Shown: positions 1 through 7,300 of the stretch, one piece after another
How the letters are laid out: each line of letters begins with the position of its first letter
How positions within the stretch are numbered: the stretch's first letter is position 1
Origin: Campylobacterales bacterium
GTDB lineage: Bacteria; Campylobacterota; Campylobacteria; Campylobacterales; QNZT01
Length of the DNA stretch: 14,842 nt
NCBI GenBank assembly: GCA_015662615.1
Contig: DQTU01000027.1
Coordinates: 1-14,842 of the forward strand
Direction: 5' to 3'
Translations under genes and position numbers: made by a program
The notes under the pieces: generated by a model
Seen by the model: only the letters and a program-made list of their open reading frames with translations
Database searches by the model: none
Told to the model about the DNA's origin: nothing

Positions 1-11
1 AAATTATATTG

Positions 12-17
12 TATAAT
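12..17 (+). promoter_or_regulatory. Candidate -10 box upstream of the first gene
   Basis: A perfect TATAAT hexamer lies 54 bases upstream of the first start codon in A/T-rich DNA. The -35 region falls outside the window, and primary promoters in Campylobacterota often have no strong -35 box, so the -10 match alone is the evidence. Such hexamers also arise by chance in DNA this A/T rich. Confidence 0.3.
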
Positions 18-71
18 ATTTCCATAAGCGAAGTTTAAATTTACCTTTAAATCGTATATTGTTTAGGAGAA

Positions 72-770
72 ATGATGCAAAGCAAAAATGTACTGTGGTT
101 GGGAGTGCTATTTATATTACTCTTGACCGTTTTTTGTATTGCAAAATATCTTAACACCTTTAATCCAGATATTCAAACTGTTACTTCTCCAAATATCGAA
201 ATCATCGACCAAAATTTTGAGCTTGAACCTGTTAAAACGGAAGATATTGCCCAAAATAGTCAAATCGAAGAAGTTGATGATGATTACTTAACTGTGATAA
301 AACTTGTTGAGCAAGAAGAGAAAGATATCGAAGATACTTACAATAAAGCATTGATCCAAGCAAAGCAAAAAAGTTTACAAACGGAAGAAGTAAAAAAACC
401 TATAAAAACAAAAGTAGCTCCTAAAAAAAGACCTCCTATAAAGCAAAAAGTCTTCTCAAAAAAACCACAGAAATTACTTATTGAGACTATTTTAGCGAAC
501 CAAACATTAGTGGCATTTGGAAAACTTTCATACACTGAAAAACAAAAGTTGAAAAAGATTGTCCACAACTTTAAGATGAACCCTTCTAGCTATTTAAGAA
601 TTGAGGCAGATAAAAAAAGTAACAAATTTTACAGCACAAAAAGGTATTTAGCAAGACTTGGGGTGTCACAAAAAGATATTCAGGTATTGTATAAAAAAAA
701 GAAAACTACTATCTCTATTTCAAACTCTAATTATAGTGAAATAGAAATTTCAGTAATTAAAAAGGATTAA
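72..770 (+). CDS. Membrane-anchored protein of unknown function with a possible degenerate OmpA-like C-terminal domain
   Basis: I do not recognise this 232-residue protein as a named family. Residues 7-24 form one strongly hydrophobic helix with no clear cleavage site, so it is probably an inner-membrane anchor with the rest in the periplasm. Residues 40-95 are acidic. Residues 100-135 are a Lys/Pro-rich linker of the kind that spans the periplasm. Residues 136-232 look like a small alpha/beta domain: strand (LVAFG), helix (TEKQKLKKIVHNFKMNP), strand (YLRIEAD), helix (STKRYLARLGVSQKDI), two strands ending IEISVIKK. This order and spacing resemble an OmpA peptidoglycan-binding domain, but the usual Asp and Arg ligands for diaminopimelate are not evident. 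Two ATGs are in tandem. AGGAG (65-69) is 2 bases from the first and 5 from the second, so translation may begin at 75. The next gene starts 4 bases after the stop, so the two are probably co-transcribed. Confidence 0.8.
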   Translation: MMQSKNVLWLGVLFILLLTVFCIAKYLNTFNPDIQTVTSPNIEIIDQNFELEPVKTEDIAQNSQIEEVDDDYLTVIKLVEQEEKDIEDTYNKALIQAKQKSLQTEEVKKPIKTKVAPKKRPPIKQKVFSKKPQKLLIETILANQTLVAFGKLSYTEKQKLKKIVHNFKMNPSSYLRIEADKKSNKFYSTKRYLARLGVSQKDIQVLYKKKKTTISISNSNYSEIEISVIKKD

Positions 771-774
771 AACG

Positions 775-1491
775 ATGATGAACATTATTGCTCAAATCAT
801 ATTCTGCATGATTGCAGCATCACTACTTGGTTTTATTATTGGATGGATTTTTTCCACTCTTTTACGAAATGAAAAGCACCAAAATCAGATATTGGCGGTT
901 CGTGAGAAATTTGATGAACAAAAAGCCCAAATCAATCTCCTTAAAACCAAAGTCGATACGAAAAGTAGAGAGATACTTACTATAAAAGAGCAGTATAGCG
1001 TTATGAAAAAAGAGATGATTTCTCATGAATTGAATAACGAAGATAATGATATTTTACGCTCAAAACTTGCTGATATAGAGGCAGAAAACTTGGTACTAAT
1101 AGAGCAGATAAAAGAGCAGAAAATCTGTGAAGATGAGAATGATATTTTACAAATTAAACTCAAAGAGCTAGAAATTGAGAAGCAAAAGCTTATAGAAAGG
1201 ATAGAAGAACTTAAAGAGTTTGAGACAAGTTACAAAGACAATATTCACAGAATTGCAGAACTTGAGAGCCATCAAAGCAGAGAGAGAACAAGACCTTTAG
1301 ACGAGAAAAAAAATCCTAAAAAAAATAAGAGTAAAAGAAGAGTAATAGAATCTCATAAAATAAATGATGAAATTTGTAATGATAAGAGTATCATATCAGA
1401 CAAAGATCTGACATCAAATGGGATTAAAAAGGATAAAATCTCAAAAATTATCAAAAATCTATTCTCAAATGAAAAAACGAACAAAGAGTAA
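775..1491 (+). CDS. Single-pass membrane protein with long coiled coil, unknown function
   Basis: Not recognised as a named family. Residues 5-30 form a long hydrophobic membrane segment followed by RNEK, which suggests the bulk of the protein is cytoplasmic. Residues 34-165 are rich in Glu, Lys, Leu and Ile in heptad-like order and are predicted to be a coiled coil. Residues 90-119 and 121-150 are near-copies (DNDILRSKLADIEAE against ENDILQIKLKELEIE, continuing to the end), an internal duplication. Residues 170-190 are very basic. The tail is low in complexity and ends in a short Lys/Ile/Leu/Phe-rich amphipathic stretch. AAGGA (762-766) lies 8 bases before the first of two tandem ATGs, which supports the start used here. 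It follows the preceding membrane-anchored gene by 4 bases, so the two may act together. A scaffold, tether or envelope role is possible but not shown by the sequence. Confidence 0.78.
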   Translation: MMNIIAQIIFCMIAASLLGFIIGWIFSTLLRNEKHQNQILAVREKFDEQKAQINLLKTKVDTKSREILTIKEQYSVMKKEMISHELNNEDNDILRSKLADIEAENLVLIEQIKEQKICEDENDILQIKLKELEIEKQKLIERIEELKEFETSYKDNIHRIAELESHQSRERTRPLDEKKNPKKNKSKRRVIESHKINDEICNDKSIISDKDLTSNGIKKDKISKIIKNLFSNEKTNKE

Positions 1492-1507
1492 TTTAATAAA
1501 AACAAAG

Positions 1508-1513
1508 TATAAT
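1508..1513 (+). promoter_or_regulatory. Candidate -10 box of the pyrD operon
   Basis: A perfect TATAAT sits 44 bases before the pyrD start codon, in the only gap (66 bases) between the coiled-coil gene and pyrD. No TTGACA-like -35 is seen 16-18 bases upstream, which is common for housekeeping promoters in this phylum. It is the best visible candidate for driving pyrD and the three genes overlapping behind it. Confidence 0.4.
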
Positions 1514-1557
1514 CTCCTATTAAATCAAGGGTCTTAAGGCTCTGAAAATAGGTATAA

Positions 1558-2616
1558 ATGCAATATAAAGATCTCAAAAAATTTATTTATAAACTAGAAC
1601 CAGAATCAGCTCATCATATAATAGAGACTATTTTAAAAAACATTGGTGCTTACGCTCCATTTTTATTAAAAGCTGTATCTAAAAAATATAAGATTACAAA
1701 CAGTAAACTCTCACAAGAGCTATTTGGTGTTACCTTCCCAAACCCCGTTGGTTTAGCGGCTGGATTTGATAAAAACGCCACGATGATACAAGGACTTGAA
1801 GCGATAGGATTTGGTTTTATCGAGTTTGGGACAGTAACACCCAAACCTCAAAGCGGAAATGAGAAACCAAGACTTTTTAGGTTTCCTGAACAAAATTCAC
1901 TGCAAAATGCTATGGGTTTTAACAATGAAGGGTTAGAAGTTGCACAGAAAAACATAAAAAAACTCTATCCATTTTCCGTTCCTTTGGGTGCAAATATAGG
2001 GAAAAATAAGAACACTTCAAGTGAAGATGCTTTGAAAGATTATGAAATTCTAATCGATGGATTTAAAGATATATCTGATTACATTATCATCAATATCTCT
2101 TCACCAAATACACCAGGTCTTAGGGATTTACAGAATGAAACCTTTATCAAATCAATTTTTGAGTTAAGTACAAAGATGACTGATAAACCCGTACTTTTGA
2201 AAATTGCACCTGACTTAGAGGTACAAGATGCCATTGATATTTGCCGTTTTGCAATTGACAATGGAGCAAAAGGAATTATTGCAACCAACACAACCATAGA
2301 CTACACCCCACTCCCCAATCCAAAAGATTTTGGAGGCATTAGCGGAGAAGTTTTAAAAGAGAAAAGTTTTATCCTTTTTGAAGCGTTAGCCAAAGAGTTT
2401 TATGGAAAAACAACTTTGATTTCAGTCGGTGGCATCAGTGACGGGAAAGAAGCGTACAGAAGATTAAAAGCTGGAGCTAGTTTGGTTCAAGCTTATAGTG
2501 CCTTAATTTTTGAAGGTCCCGTATTAGCAAGAAAAATAAATGAAGAAATTTTAGAGCTTCTAGAAAATGATGGTTATTCAAACATCAGTGAAGTCATTGG
2601 AGCAGATAGAAAATGA
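1558..2616 (+). CDS. pyrD: Dihydroorotate dehydrogenase (quinone), class 2
   Basis: Oxidises dihydroorotate to orotate in de novo pyrimidine synthesis, using FMN and passing electrons to the membrane quinone pool. The 352-residue length and the N-terminal helical segment (MQYKDLKKFIYKLEPESAHH), which matches the membrane-binding extension of class 2 enzymes, separate it from the soluble class 1 form. The core motifs are visible: NPVGLAAGFDKNA near residue 62, EFGTVTPKPQSGNEKPRLFR near 89, NAMGFNNEG near 117, NISSPNTPGLR near 179 (Ser is the catalytic base in class 2), KIAPDL, ATNTT and the phosphate-binding SVGGISDG near 290. The start is chosen because it keeps the family's N-terminal helix intact. 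Its ribosome site is weak (AATAGG, 5 bases upstream). The stop overlaps the next start in an ATGA, so translation is probably coupled to the peptidase gene. Confidence 0.97.
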   Translation: MQYKDLKKFIYKLEPESAHHIIETILKNIGAYAPFLLKAVSKKYKITNSKLSQELFGVTFPNPVGLAAGFDKNATMIQGLEAIGFGFIEFGTVTPKPQSGNEKPRLFRFPEQNSLQNAMGFNNEGLEVAQKNIKKLYPFSVPLGANIGKNKNTSSEDALKDYEILIDGFKDISDYIIINISSPNTPGLRDLQNETFIKSIFELSTKMTDKPVLLKIAPDLEVQDAIDICRFAIDNGAKGIIATNTTIDYTPLPNPKDFGGISGEVLKEKSFILFEALAKEFYGKTTLISVGGISDGKEAYRRLKAGASLVQAYSALIFEGPVLARKINEEILELLENDGYSNISEVIGADRK

Positions 2617-3917
2617 GAAAGATATTAGTAATTTTAATTTTAACAGCAGGAGTACTCATGAGCAGTGCATTACCAAAACACTATACAAAAACACTAAAAA
2701 ACGGACTTGAAGTAGTCGTCATACCTATGCAAAATGGTTCAAATGTTATCACAACAGATATATTTTATAAAGTTGGAAGCGGCGATGAGATCATGGGGAA
2801 AAGTGGAATCGCACACATGTTGGAGCATCTAAACTTCAAATCAACTAAGAACCTAAAAATGGGAGAGTTTGATACCATTGTTAAAGGATTTGGTGGAGTG
2901 AACAACGCTTCAACAGGTTTTGATTACACACAGTACTTTATCAAAAGCTCATCTGATAACCTCTCAAAATCTCTGCATCTCTTCGCAGAACTTATGGAAA
3001 ACCTAAACCTAAAAGATGAAGAGTTTCAACCTGAACGAGATGTAGTTTTAGAAGAGCGACTTTGGAGAACGGACAATAATCCGACTGGGTATCTTTACTT
3101 TAGACTTTTTAACAATGTTTACACTTACCACTCTTATCATTGGACTCCGATAGGGTTTATCAATGACATTAAAAACTGGTCGATTGAAGATATTCGCTCT
3201 TTTCACAAGATCTATTATCAACCACAAAATGCGATTATCGTAGTGGCTGGAGATATAAAACCTGAGACTGTTTTTGCATCTGCTGAAAAAGAGTTTGGTG
3301 GAATTAAAAATAGTGAGATGCCCGTTAAAAAACATATGATAGAGCCTGAACAAGATGGTGCAAAACGGATAGAGATTGCAAAAGAGAGTGAAGTGGAAAT
3401 TATTGCGATTGCTTATCATATCCCAAATTTTCAACACAAAGACCAGATACCACTCTCAGCACTTAGTGAGCTTTTAAACAGCGGAAAAAGCAGCCGTCTG
3501 AACTCTGTTTTGATAGATGAAAAAAAGTTAGTAAACTCAATTTATGCTTACAACATGGAGAACAAAGATCCAGGGATTTATCTTTTTATGGCAGTTTGTA
3601 ACCCTGGAGTAAAAGCGGAAGAGGTAGAAATTGAGCTTTTAAAACAGATTGAGCTGATTAAAAATGAAGAGGTCAGCAAGGCGGAACTTGACAAAGTGAA
3701 ACTAAACACAAAATCAGACTTTGTCTTTGGCATGGAAAACTCAAGCTCCCTTGTAAGCCTTTATGGAAGTTACCTTGCACGAGGCGATATTAAACCACTG
3801 CTTGAGTATGAAAAAGACCTTGAAGCAACCACCCCTAAAGATATCAAAGAAGTTGCCAATAGATACTTTACCAAAAAGAACTCAACCACAGTGATACTGA
3901 GAAAGGAACTAAAATGA
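2613..3917 (+). CDS. Secreted M16 family zinc peptidase (PqqL/insulinase-like)
   Basis: A zinc metallopeptidase of family M16, expected to degrade peptides in the periplasm. Residues 1-19 are a plausible signal peptide: a basic MRK start, a hydrophobic core, and SSA before the mature protein. The inverted zinc motif HxxEH is present at residues 68-72 (HMLEH), and the third zinc ligand is Glu148, 76 residues after His72, the family's spacing. A second, catalytically inactive M16 lobe follows from about residue 190, with SGKSSRLNSVL near 291 matching its usual SSRL segment. The 434-residue length is a standard two-domain half-clamshell, so it should work as a dimer. The start overlaps pyrD by 4 bases, with GGAG 10 bases upstream. 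The stop overlaps dapA by 4 bases. As I recall it, the pairing with pyrD and dapA also occurs in Campylobacter and Helicobacter. The physiological substrate is unknown. Confidence 0.93.
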   Translation: MRKILVILILTAGVLMSSALPKHYTKTLKNGLEVVVIPMQNGSNVITTDIFYKVGSGDEIMGKSGIAHMLEHLNFKSTKNLKMGEFDTIVKGFGGVNNASTGFDYTQYFIKSSSDNLSKSLHLFAELMENLNLKDEEFQPERDVVLEERLWRTDNNPTGYLYFRLFNNVYTYHSYHWTPIGFINDIKNWSIEDIRSFHKIYYQPQNAIIVVAGDIKPETVFASAEKEFGGIKNSEMPVKKHMIEPEQDGAKRIEIAKESEVEIIAIAYHIPNFQHKDQIPLSALSELLNSGKSSRLNSVLIDEKKLVNSIYAYNMENKDPGIYLFMAVCNPGVKAEEVEIELLKQIELIKNEEVSKAELDKVKLNTKSDFVFGMENSSSLVSLYGSYLARGDIKPLLEYEKDLEATTPKDIKEVANRYFTKKNSTTVILRKELK

Positions 3918-4804
3918 GAGGACCAACAGGTGCAACAACAGCACTTATCACTCCATTTAAAGATGGAAAATTAGATGAAGAGACCTATGAAAAACTAATC
4001 ATTAGACAGATAGATAACAATATAGATGCCGTCTGCCCAGTAGGAACAACAGGAGAGAGTGCAACCTTAAATACTCAAGAACATAAACTATGTATTGAAA
4101 TTGCAGTAGCAACATGTAAAGGAACCAACACAAAAGTTTTAGCAGGTGCTGGAAGCAATGCAACTAGCGAAGCGGTAGATATCGCTCGTCATGCTGAAGC
4201 TTGTGGCGCTGATGCGATATTTTCTGTAAGTCCCTACTACAACAAACCTTCACAAGAGGGACTTTATCAACATTACAAAGCGATTGCAAACTCTGTAAAT
4301 ATCCCAGTCATGTTATATAATGTACCGGGACGAACTGGCGTTGATATACTTCCTGAGACAGTATTTAGACTCTTTGACAATTTGCCAAATATTTACGGTA
4401 TAAAAGAAGCTACTGGCTCAATAGAGAGGACTATAGATCTACTCTCAAATAGAGCGGATTTAGCACTTTTATGTGGTGATGATGCGATTGATTATCCTGT
4501 TTTAACCAATGGTGGTGCAGGAATCACTTCGGTGACTGCAAACCTTCTACCTGATTTGAAAAGTGGACTTGTCCATACTGCCCTTAAAGGTGAGTTTAAA
4601 AAATCAAAAGCTATAAATGATATGCTATACCCGATAAATAAAGTAATGTTTTGTGAAAGCAATCCTATACCGATAAAAGCAGCAATGTATATCGCAGGTT
4701 TGGTTCCAACGCTAGAGTATCGTCTACCACTTGTTCCACCTTGTAGTGAGAACATGAAGAAGATAGAACAAATTATGTCAAAATATGAGATAAAAGGATT
4801 TTAA
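3914..4804 (+). CDS. dapA: 4-hydroxy-tetrahydrodipicolinate synthase
   Basis: Condenses pyruvate with aspartate semialdehyde, the committed step to diaminopimelate and lysine, so it supplies peptidoglycan precursors. At 296 residues it is the normal TIM-barrel length. The Schiff-base lysine is Lys164 in GIKEATGS. The catalytic triad is complete: Thr46 in the CPVGTTGE loop (41-48), Tyr109 in SPYYNKP and Tyr135 in LYNVPGRTG. Arg140 corresponds to the substrate carboxylate-binding arginine. AAAGGA lies 6 bases upstream of the start, and the ATGA overlap with the peptidase gene suggests translational coupling. The stop shares one base with the next start (TAATG). No missing active-site residue is visible. 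Confidence 0.97.
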   Translation: MRGPTGATTALITPFKDGKLDEETYEKLIIRQIDNNIDAVCPVGTTGESATLNTQEHKLCIEIAVATCKGTNTKVLAGAGSNATSEAVDIARHAEACGADAIFSVSPYYNKPSQEGLYQHYKAIANSVNIPVMLYNVPGRTGVDILPETVFRLFDNLPNIYGIKEATGSIERTIDLLSNRADLALLCGDDAIDYPVLTNGGAGITSVTANLLPDLKSGLVHTALKGEFKKSKAINDMLYPINKVMFCESNPIPIKAAMYIAGLVPTLEYRLPLVPPCSENMKKIEQIMSKYEIKGF

Positions 4805-5580
4805 TGCAAGGTAAAACATTAGTGATAAGTGGAGCGACAAAAGGGATTGGAAAAGCAATTGCCTATAAATTTGCACAAAATGGAGTAAATATTGCTTTTA
4901 CTTACAACTCAAATGAAGAGGAAGCAAAAAAAATTGCTCAAGATTTAGAAGAAAAATATAAAGTCAAAGCAAAATACTATGCTTTAAATATCTTAGAACC
5001 TGAGACTTTTAAAGATGTGTTTAAACTTATAGATGAAGATTTTGAAAGAGTGGATTACTTTATCTCAAATGCAATGATATACGGTCGTCCTGTTGTTGGT
5101 GGTTATGGAAAATATATGAGGCTAAAACCAAGAGGCATGAACAATATCTATAATGCTACGGTAAATGCTTTTCTAGTTGGCTCTCAAGAAGCAGCAAAGA
5201 GAATGGAAAAAGTTGGTGGCGGGGCTATGATCTCTATGAGTTCTACTGGAAATATTGTCTATATAGATAACTATACAGGTCATGGGACAAACAAAGCAGC
5301 AGTAGAAGCGACAGTAAGATATGCAGCAACAGAACTTGGTGAAAAAAACATTAGAGTAAATGCAGTAAGCGGTGGACCAATTGATACAGACGCTCTAAAA
5401 GCTTTTACAAACTATGAAGAGGTAAAGCAAAAAACTGCTGATCTATCTCCATTGGGTCGTATGGGACAACCTGAAGATATTGCTGGAGCGTGTCTATTTT
5501 TATGTTCAGATGATGCTTCATGGATTACAGGACAAACTCTGATCGTCGATGGAGGCACATCATTTCAAGCAAGTTGCTAA
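4804..5580 (+). CDS. Short-chain reductase resembling enoyl-ACP reductase III (FabL type)
   Basis: An NAD(P)H-dependent short-chain dehydrogenase/reductase of 258 residues with a Rossmann fold. The cofactor loop is SGATKGIG (9-16), followed by the SNA motif (88-90), Ser146/Ser147 on strand 5, and C-terminal DGG (249-251). The catalytic pair is Tyr157 and Lys164 with six residues between them (YTGHGTNK). Ordinary SDRs use YxxxK; Tyr-x6-Lys is the enoyl-ACP reductase pattern. The stretch RVNAVSGGPIDTDALKAF (184-201) is very close to what I recall of Bacillus FabL. The most likely role is therefore the last reduction of fatty-acid elongation. Homologues are often labelled hydroxysteroid dehydrogenase or 3-oxoacyl-ACP reductase, and a different substrate cannot be excluded. 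Residues 97-115 look longer than in FabL. AAGGA is 5 bases upstream of the start, which shares one base with the dapA stop. It is the last gene of the pyrD operon. Confidence 0.85.
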   Translation: MQGKTLVISGATKGIGKAIAYKFAQNGVNIAFTYNSNEEEAKKIAQDLEEKYKVKAKYYALNILEPETFKDVFKLIDEDFERVDYFISNAMIYGRPVVGGYGKYMRLKPRGMNNIYNATVNAFLVGSQEAAKRMEKVGGGAMISMSSTGNIVYIDNYTGHGTNKAAVEATVRYAATELGEKNIRVNAVSGGPIDTDALKAFTNYEEVKQKTADLSPLGRMGQPEDIAGACLFLCSDDASWITGQTLIVDGGTSFQASC

Positions 5581-5689
5581 ATCTTTATCATCATTTACGC
5601 TTTTTGAGCAAAGCCCAAAAAACTACGCTATCACTAAGTTCTCTTCAGCAGAGTGCTCAAGCGACTAGTCGCTTTATAAAAGGCGTTTT
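5581..5689 (+). repeat. Structured intergenic element before pgsA (possible diverged repeat, minus orientation)
   Basis: This 109-base gap is dense in inverted repeats. TTTTTGAGC (5601-5609) pairs with GCCCAAAAA (5613-5621) apart from one mismatch. CTCT/AGAG (5641-5653) makes a short hairpin. Bases 5659-5674 are a perfect 16-base palindrome, AAGCGACTAGTCGCTT. Bases 5606-5610 (GAGCA) can instead pair with 5654-5658 (TGCTC), extended by CGC (5598-5600) with GCG (5661-5663), so exclusive folds are possible. Read on the minus strand, the order CGAC-GTCG hairpin, GCTGAAGAGAA, T-run hairpin with GCTTTGC matches the gap before the K+ channel. No hairpin is followed by a T-run on the plus strand, so a simple terminator is not obvious. 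Confidence 0.45.
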
Positions 5690-6226
5690 ATGAGTGTTTT
5701 AAACTTACCCAATCTACTCGCACTATTGAGGATTGCTTTAGTACCCCTCATGTTTTGGCTGTTAGTAGATAGGGGTAACCCACTACTTGCCGATATACAT
5801 GTCAGTTGGTTGGACTTTTTTGCAGCGTTTGTTTTTGTTATCGCAAGTGTGACTGATTTTTTTGATGGATTTATCGCAAGAAGTTGGAACCAGATTACAA
5901 AGCTTGGGGGTATTTTAGATCCACTAGCAGACAAGATGCTCATGTTAGCGGCATTTTTAGGACTTATTTTTATAGATCGTGCAAGTCCATGGGCAATTTT
6001 GATCATCCTAACTCGTGAGTTTTTTATCACAGGTCTGAGGGTGCAAGCTGCCAGTGAGGGAAAAAGTGTAAGTTCAACACTCTCTGGAAAAATTAAAACT
6101 GTAGCACAAATGATTGCAGTTGGTTTTTTGATGATGGATTGGCCTTATGCAACTGAACTATTGTGGATTGCTGTGGCATTTACAATCTATTCAGGTTTAG
6201 AATATATAAAAGGATACTTTAAATAA
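5690..6226 (+). CDS. pgsA: CDP-diacylglycerol--glycerol-3-phosphate 3-phosphatidyltransferase
   Basis: An inner-membrane enzyme that transfers a phosphatidyl group from CDP-diacylglycerol to glycerol-3-phosphate, the committed step to phosphatidylglycerol and cardiolipin. The CDP-alcohol phosphotransferase signature DxxDGxxARx8GxxxDxxxD is complete: Asp56, Asp59, Gly60, Ala63, Arg64, Gly73, Asp77, Asp81. The later segment REFFITGLRVQAASEG (109-124), followed by SGKIKT, is typical of PgsA rather than of phosphatidylserine synthase. Several hydrophobic segments (about 8-26, 41-58, 84-96, 99-116, 137-149, 156-172) give a polytopic protein. The 178-residue length is normal. AAAAGG lies 6 bases upstream of the start. 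The stop shares one base with the next start, linking it to rseP. Confidence 0.96.
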   Translation: MSVLNLPNLLALLRIALVPLMFWLLVDRGNPLLADIHVSWLDFFAAFVFVIASVTDFFDGFIARSWNQITKLGGILDPLADKMLMLAAFLGLIFIDRASPWAILIILTREFFITGLRVQAASEGKSVSSTLSGKIKTVAQMIAVGFLMMDWPYATELLWIAVAFTIYSGLEYIKGYFK

Positions 6227-7299
6227 TGGGAATTTTAACTTCGTTATTGGTGCTTTCCGCACTTATAATTTTTCATGAGTGGGGACATTTTCTTGCTGCT
6301 CGTTACTTTGGTGTGCAAGTTAAAGAGTTTGGACTTGGTATGCCAATTGGTGTGACAAAACCTTGGTTTGCTAAAAAATGGGGAGATACAACTTACTCTT
6401 TTTATCCAGTTCTTTTAGGTGGATTTGTCCGAATGAAAGGTCAAGATGATTTTGATTTGAGTAAGAAAAGTGATGACCATGATAGCTATATGTCTAAAAA
6501 GCCATGGCAGAAAATCATCATTTTACTCGCTGGTCCTTTTGCAAATATACTTTTGGCATTTTTACTTTATATCGCTATCGCCTATATCGGTGCTGAGAAA
6601 CTCGCTCCAATCATCGGTGGTACTAGCGAAAACTCTCCTGCACAGATGGCAGGAATTCAACCCAAAGATAAGCTTTTGATGATTAATGGACAGAAGATCA
6701 CTACATGGAATGACCTGAGTGATATTATCAAAAATTCACAAGGTGCGTTAGCCATTCAACTCCAAAGAGAGCAGAAAATTGTAAATTTAACCATTACCCC
6801 AAAAATCAGCGAAGCAAAAACCATGTTTGGCGAAAGCATCCAAAAAAAGCTTATCGGAATTGCACCAAGTGGGGATTTTGTAACGCTGCAATTTAACTCA
6901 GTGGGAGAAGTTTTAACACATGCTTACCATGAAACGATTTGGGCAACCACAATCATCGTAACAAGTCTGCAAAAGCTGATACAAGGTGTTGTTCCTGCTG
7001 ACCAAATGGGTGGAGTAATTGCTATCGTTGATATCACTTCAAAAGCAAGTGCTATGGGTATTGCAACACTATTTGCATTTGCAGCACTAATTTCAGTAAA
7101 TCTTGGAATTTTAAACTTATTACCAATTCCAGCACTTGATGGTGGACATATCATGTTTAATCTCTATGAAATTATCACTAAAAAAGCACCAAGTGAAAAA
7201 GTATTTTATAACATGACCGTTGCGGGATGGGTATTGCTACTTTCCCTGATGGCATTTACAACTTATAATGATATCGCTAGATTAATTGCAGGAGGTTAA
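6226..7299 (+). CDS. rseP: RseP-like site-2 zinc protease (family M50) with one PDZ domain
   Basis: An intramembrane zinc protease that cuts membrane-spanning substrates such as anti-sigma factors or signal-peptide remnants. The zinc site HEWGH is at residues 17-21 in the first membrane helix, and the third ligand is the Asp of ALDGGH (Asp305) near the last helices. Other helices lie at about 97-121, 275-298 and 330-346. Residues 125-195 form a PDZ domain (SPAQMAGIQPKDKLLMINGQ). At 357 residues it is shorter than the roughly 450 of E. coli RseP, consistent with one PDZ domain rather than two. AAGGA is 11 bases upstream of the start, which overlaps the pgsA stop by one base. Its substrate here is unknown: no anti-sigma factor gene is in the window. 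Confidence 0.95.
   Translation: MGILTSLLVLSALIIFHEWGHFLAARYFGVQVKEFGLGMPIGVTKPWFAKKWGDTTYSFYPVLLGGFVRMKGQDDFDLSKKSDDHDSYMSKKPWQKIIILLAGPFANILLAFLLYIAIAYIGAEKLAPIIGGTSENSPAQMAGIQPKDKLLMINGQKITTWNDLSDIIKNSQGALAIQLQREQKIVNLTITPKISEAKTMFGESIQKKLIGIAPSGDFVTLQFNSVGEVLTHAYHETIWATTIIVTSLQKLIQGVVPADQMGGVIAIVDITSKASAMGIATLFAFAALISVNLGILNLLPIPALDGGHIMFNLYEIITKKAPSEKVFYNMTVAGWVLLLSLMAFTTYNDIARLIAGG
7291..7295 (+). promoter_or_regulatory. Ribosome binding site that fixes the YggS-family start
   Basis: GGAGG is the strongest Shine-Dalgarno match in the window. It lies within the last codons of rseP and sits 5 bases before the ATG at 7301. It decides in favour of that ATG over an in-frame TTG at 7286, which lies upstream of the site. 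Confidence 0.75.
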
Positions 7300-7300
7300 G

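Noticed and set aside
5601..5621. T-run/A-run hairpin after the SDR gene as an intrinsic terminator.
   Set aside because: The stem begins with T and ends with A on either strand, so no T-run follows it, and it contains a mismatch.
7286..7300. TTG-initiated N-terminal extension of the YggS-family protein.
   Set aside because: The strong GGAGG lies downstream of this TTG and 5 bases before the ATG at 7301, and the family starts near that ATG.
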